A DNA stretch of 64,000 bases, taken from the NCBI GenBank assembly GCA_963759955.1, contig CAVXCA010000042.1:142853-206852 (forward strand). Reading direction: 5' to 3'. A program made the translations under genes and the position numbers. The notes beneath the pieces were generated by a model. It did not search any database, was not told the DNA's origin, and saw nothing but the letters and a program-made list of their open reading frames with translations. Source of the DNA: Roseiarcus sp963759955 (GTDB taxonomy: Bacteria; Pseudomonadota; Alphaproteobacteria; Rhizobiales; Beijerinckiaceae). Positions 63,629 to 64,000 of this stretch are shown one piece after another. The number at the start of each line of letters is the position of its first letter. The first letter of the stretch is position 1.

Positions 63629-64000
63629 TCAGGCTTGCGGCTTGGCTGCGGCGCGCGGACGCGGGCTCCAGCGGCGAGCGAGACGATCGATGTCGGCTTC
63701 GAGCGCCGAGACGTCGGCGCGAGTTGGATCGAACGGGCCGCCGCACCAAGTGAGCGTTTCGTCGTGTTCCTCGTCGTCGGGATCGGCGAGGATTTCCAGC
63801 AGTCTTTCGTAACCTGGCGAGCCGCCGCAGTCTTCAGGCGGGCAGCGGCCAACAGCTTCGAGGAGGAGCAGACTTGGCTCGCCCTCGATCATCGGCACGA
63901 TCTTTTCGAGCTTGACGGTGTGAGACCAGCCGTCGCCGAAGTCGTAGAGATAACTGAAGGTCTTGCGGCCCGCGTCAACCAGCACGGCGCGGAGACGTCC
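63629..64000 (-). CDS. Plasmid pRiA4b ORF-3 family protein (5' end beyond window)
   Basis: The reading frame runs to the right edge of the window with no stop, so the N-terminus is missing. The visible ~123 residues contain FSYLYDFGDGWSHTVKLEKI (family motif YDFGDGW-H) and CPPEDCGGSPGYERLLEILA, ending AAAKPQA. The family is named after an Agrobacterium rhizogenes plasmid protein and has no established function. It is frequent in accessory or mobile DNA, which fits the low-GC hypothetical genes nearby. Confidence 0.85.
   Translation of the reverse strand, partial: GRLRAVLVDAGRKTFSYLYDFGDGWSHTVKLEKIVPMIEGEPSLLLLEAVGRCPPEDCGGSPGYERLLEILADPDDEEHDETLTWCGGPFDPTRADVSALEADIDRLARRWSPRPRAAAKPQA

Overview
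The window is high-GC DNA (roughly two thirds G+C by eye) that reads as a chromosomal segment of an alphaproteobacterium, most likely Hyphomicrobiales (Rhizobiales). The support is an aapQMP-type amino-acid ABC transporter, RopB/Omp25-like small porins, a pRiA4b ORF-3 family gene, a CtrA-type box (TTAA-N7-TTAA) in front of minCDE, and rhizobial-style palindromic repeats (GGCCGGGACAAGCCCGGCC type and the GTCATTGCGAGGAGC type). The species cannot be named from this evidence. Most genes look like ordinary housekeeping, transport and envelope functions.

Layout. 1-5.0 kb: typA between two GT-C-like membrane glycosyltransferase genes, followed by an orphan copy of the typA 3' end. 5.4-6.5 kb: two hypothetical genes of lower GC. 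7.1-12.7 kb: a small His-rich secreted protein, a hemolysin III-type membrane protein, a PAS-GGDEF-EAL protein, an outer-membrane barrel and OpgG/OpgD for periplasmic glucan. 12.7-19.5 kb: a leftward TonB-ExbD-ExbB set, a TonB-dependent receptor, a class A acid phosphatase and a beta-propeller protein. 19.6-25.3 kb: a frameshifted trans-sulfuration enzyme, a UbiH-like hydroxylase, a MaoC-Pta fusion, and an APH-AAA protein reading the other way. 25.3-35.3 kb: two methyltransferases (one frameshifted), a 2OG oxygenase, small secreted and unknown proteins, mntH with a likely MntR operator, and aapQMP without its binding protein. 35.4-42.9 kb: tRNA-Phe, pta, a DUF2235 hydrolase, and a TPP enzyme paired with an FAD dehydrogenase. 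43-48.1 kb: a YbhGFSR-type ABC exporter. 48.4-50.3 kb: minCDE. 50.4-52 kb: gene debris and an outer-membrane barrel beside an orphan 3' copy of the neighbouring oxidoreductase. 51.9-61.6 kb: an amino-sugar/muramic-acid locus (GntR regulator, SIS deaminase-like protein, Gfo/Idh oxidoreductase, MurQ, sugar ABC transporter), interrupted by an IS4-family element. 61.9-64 kb: small hypothetical genes and a pRiA4b ORF-3 family gene cut by the edge.

Two patterns stand out. First, the same arrangement occurs twice: an intact gene, then an unrelated same-strand gene, then an orphan copy of only the 3' end of the intact gene (typA at 1296-5019; the Gfo/Idh gene at 50758-52976). This looks like homology-assisted insertion at gene 3' ends. 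Second, four genes (a PLP enzyme, a methyltransferase, minC and a gntR regulator) each carry a single one-base indel but are otherwise intact. minC is needed for septum placement together with intact minD and minE, so errors in the assembled sequence are at least as likely as real gene decay.
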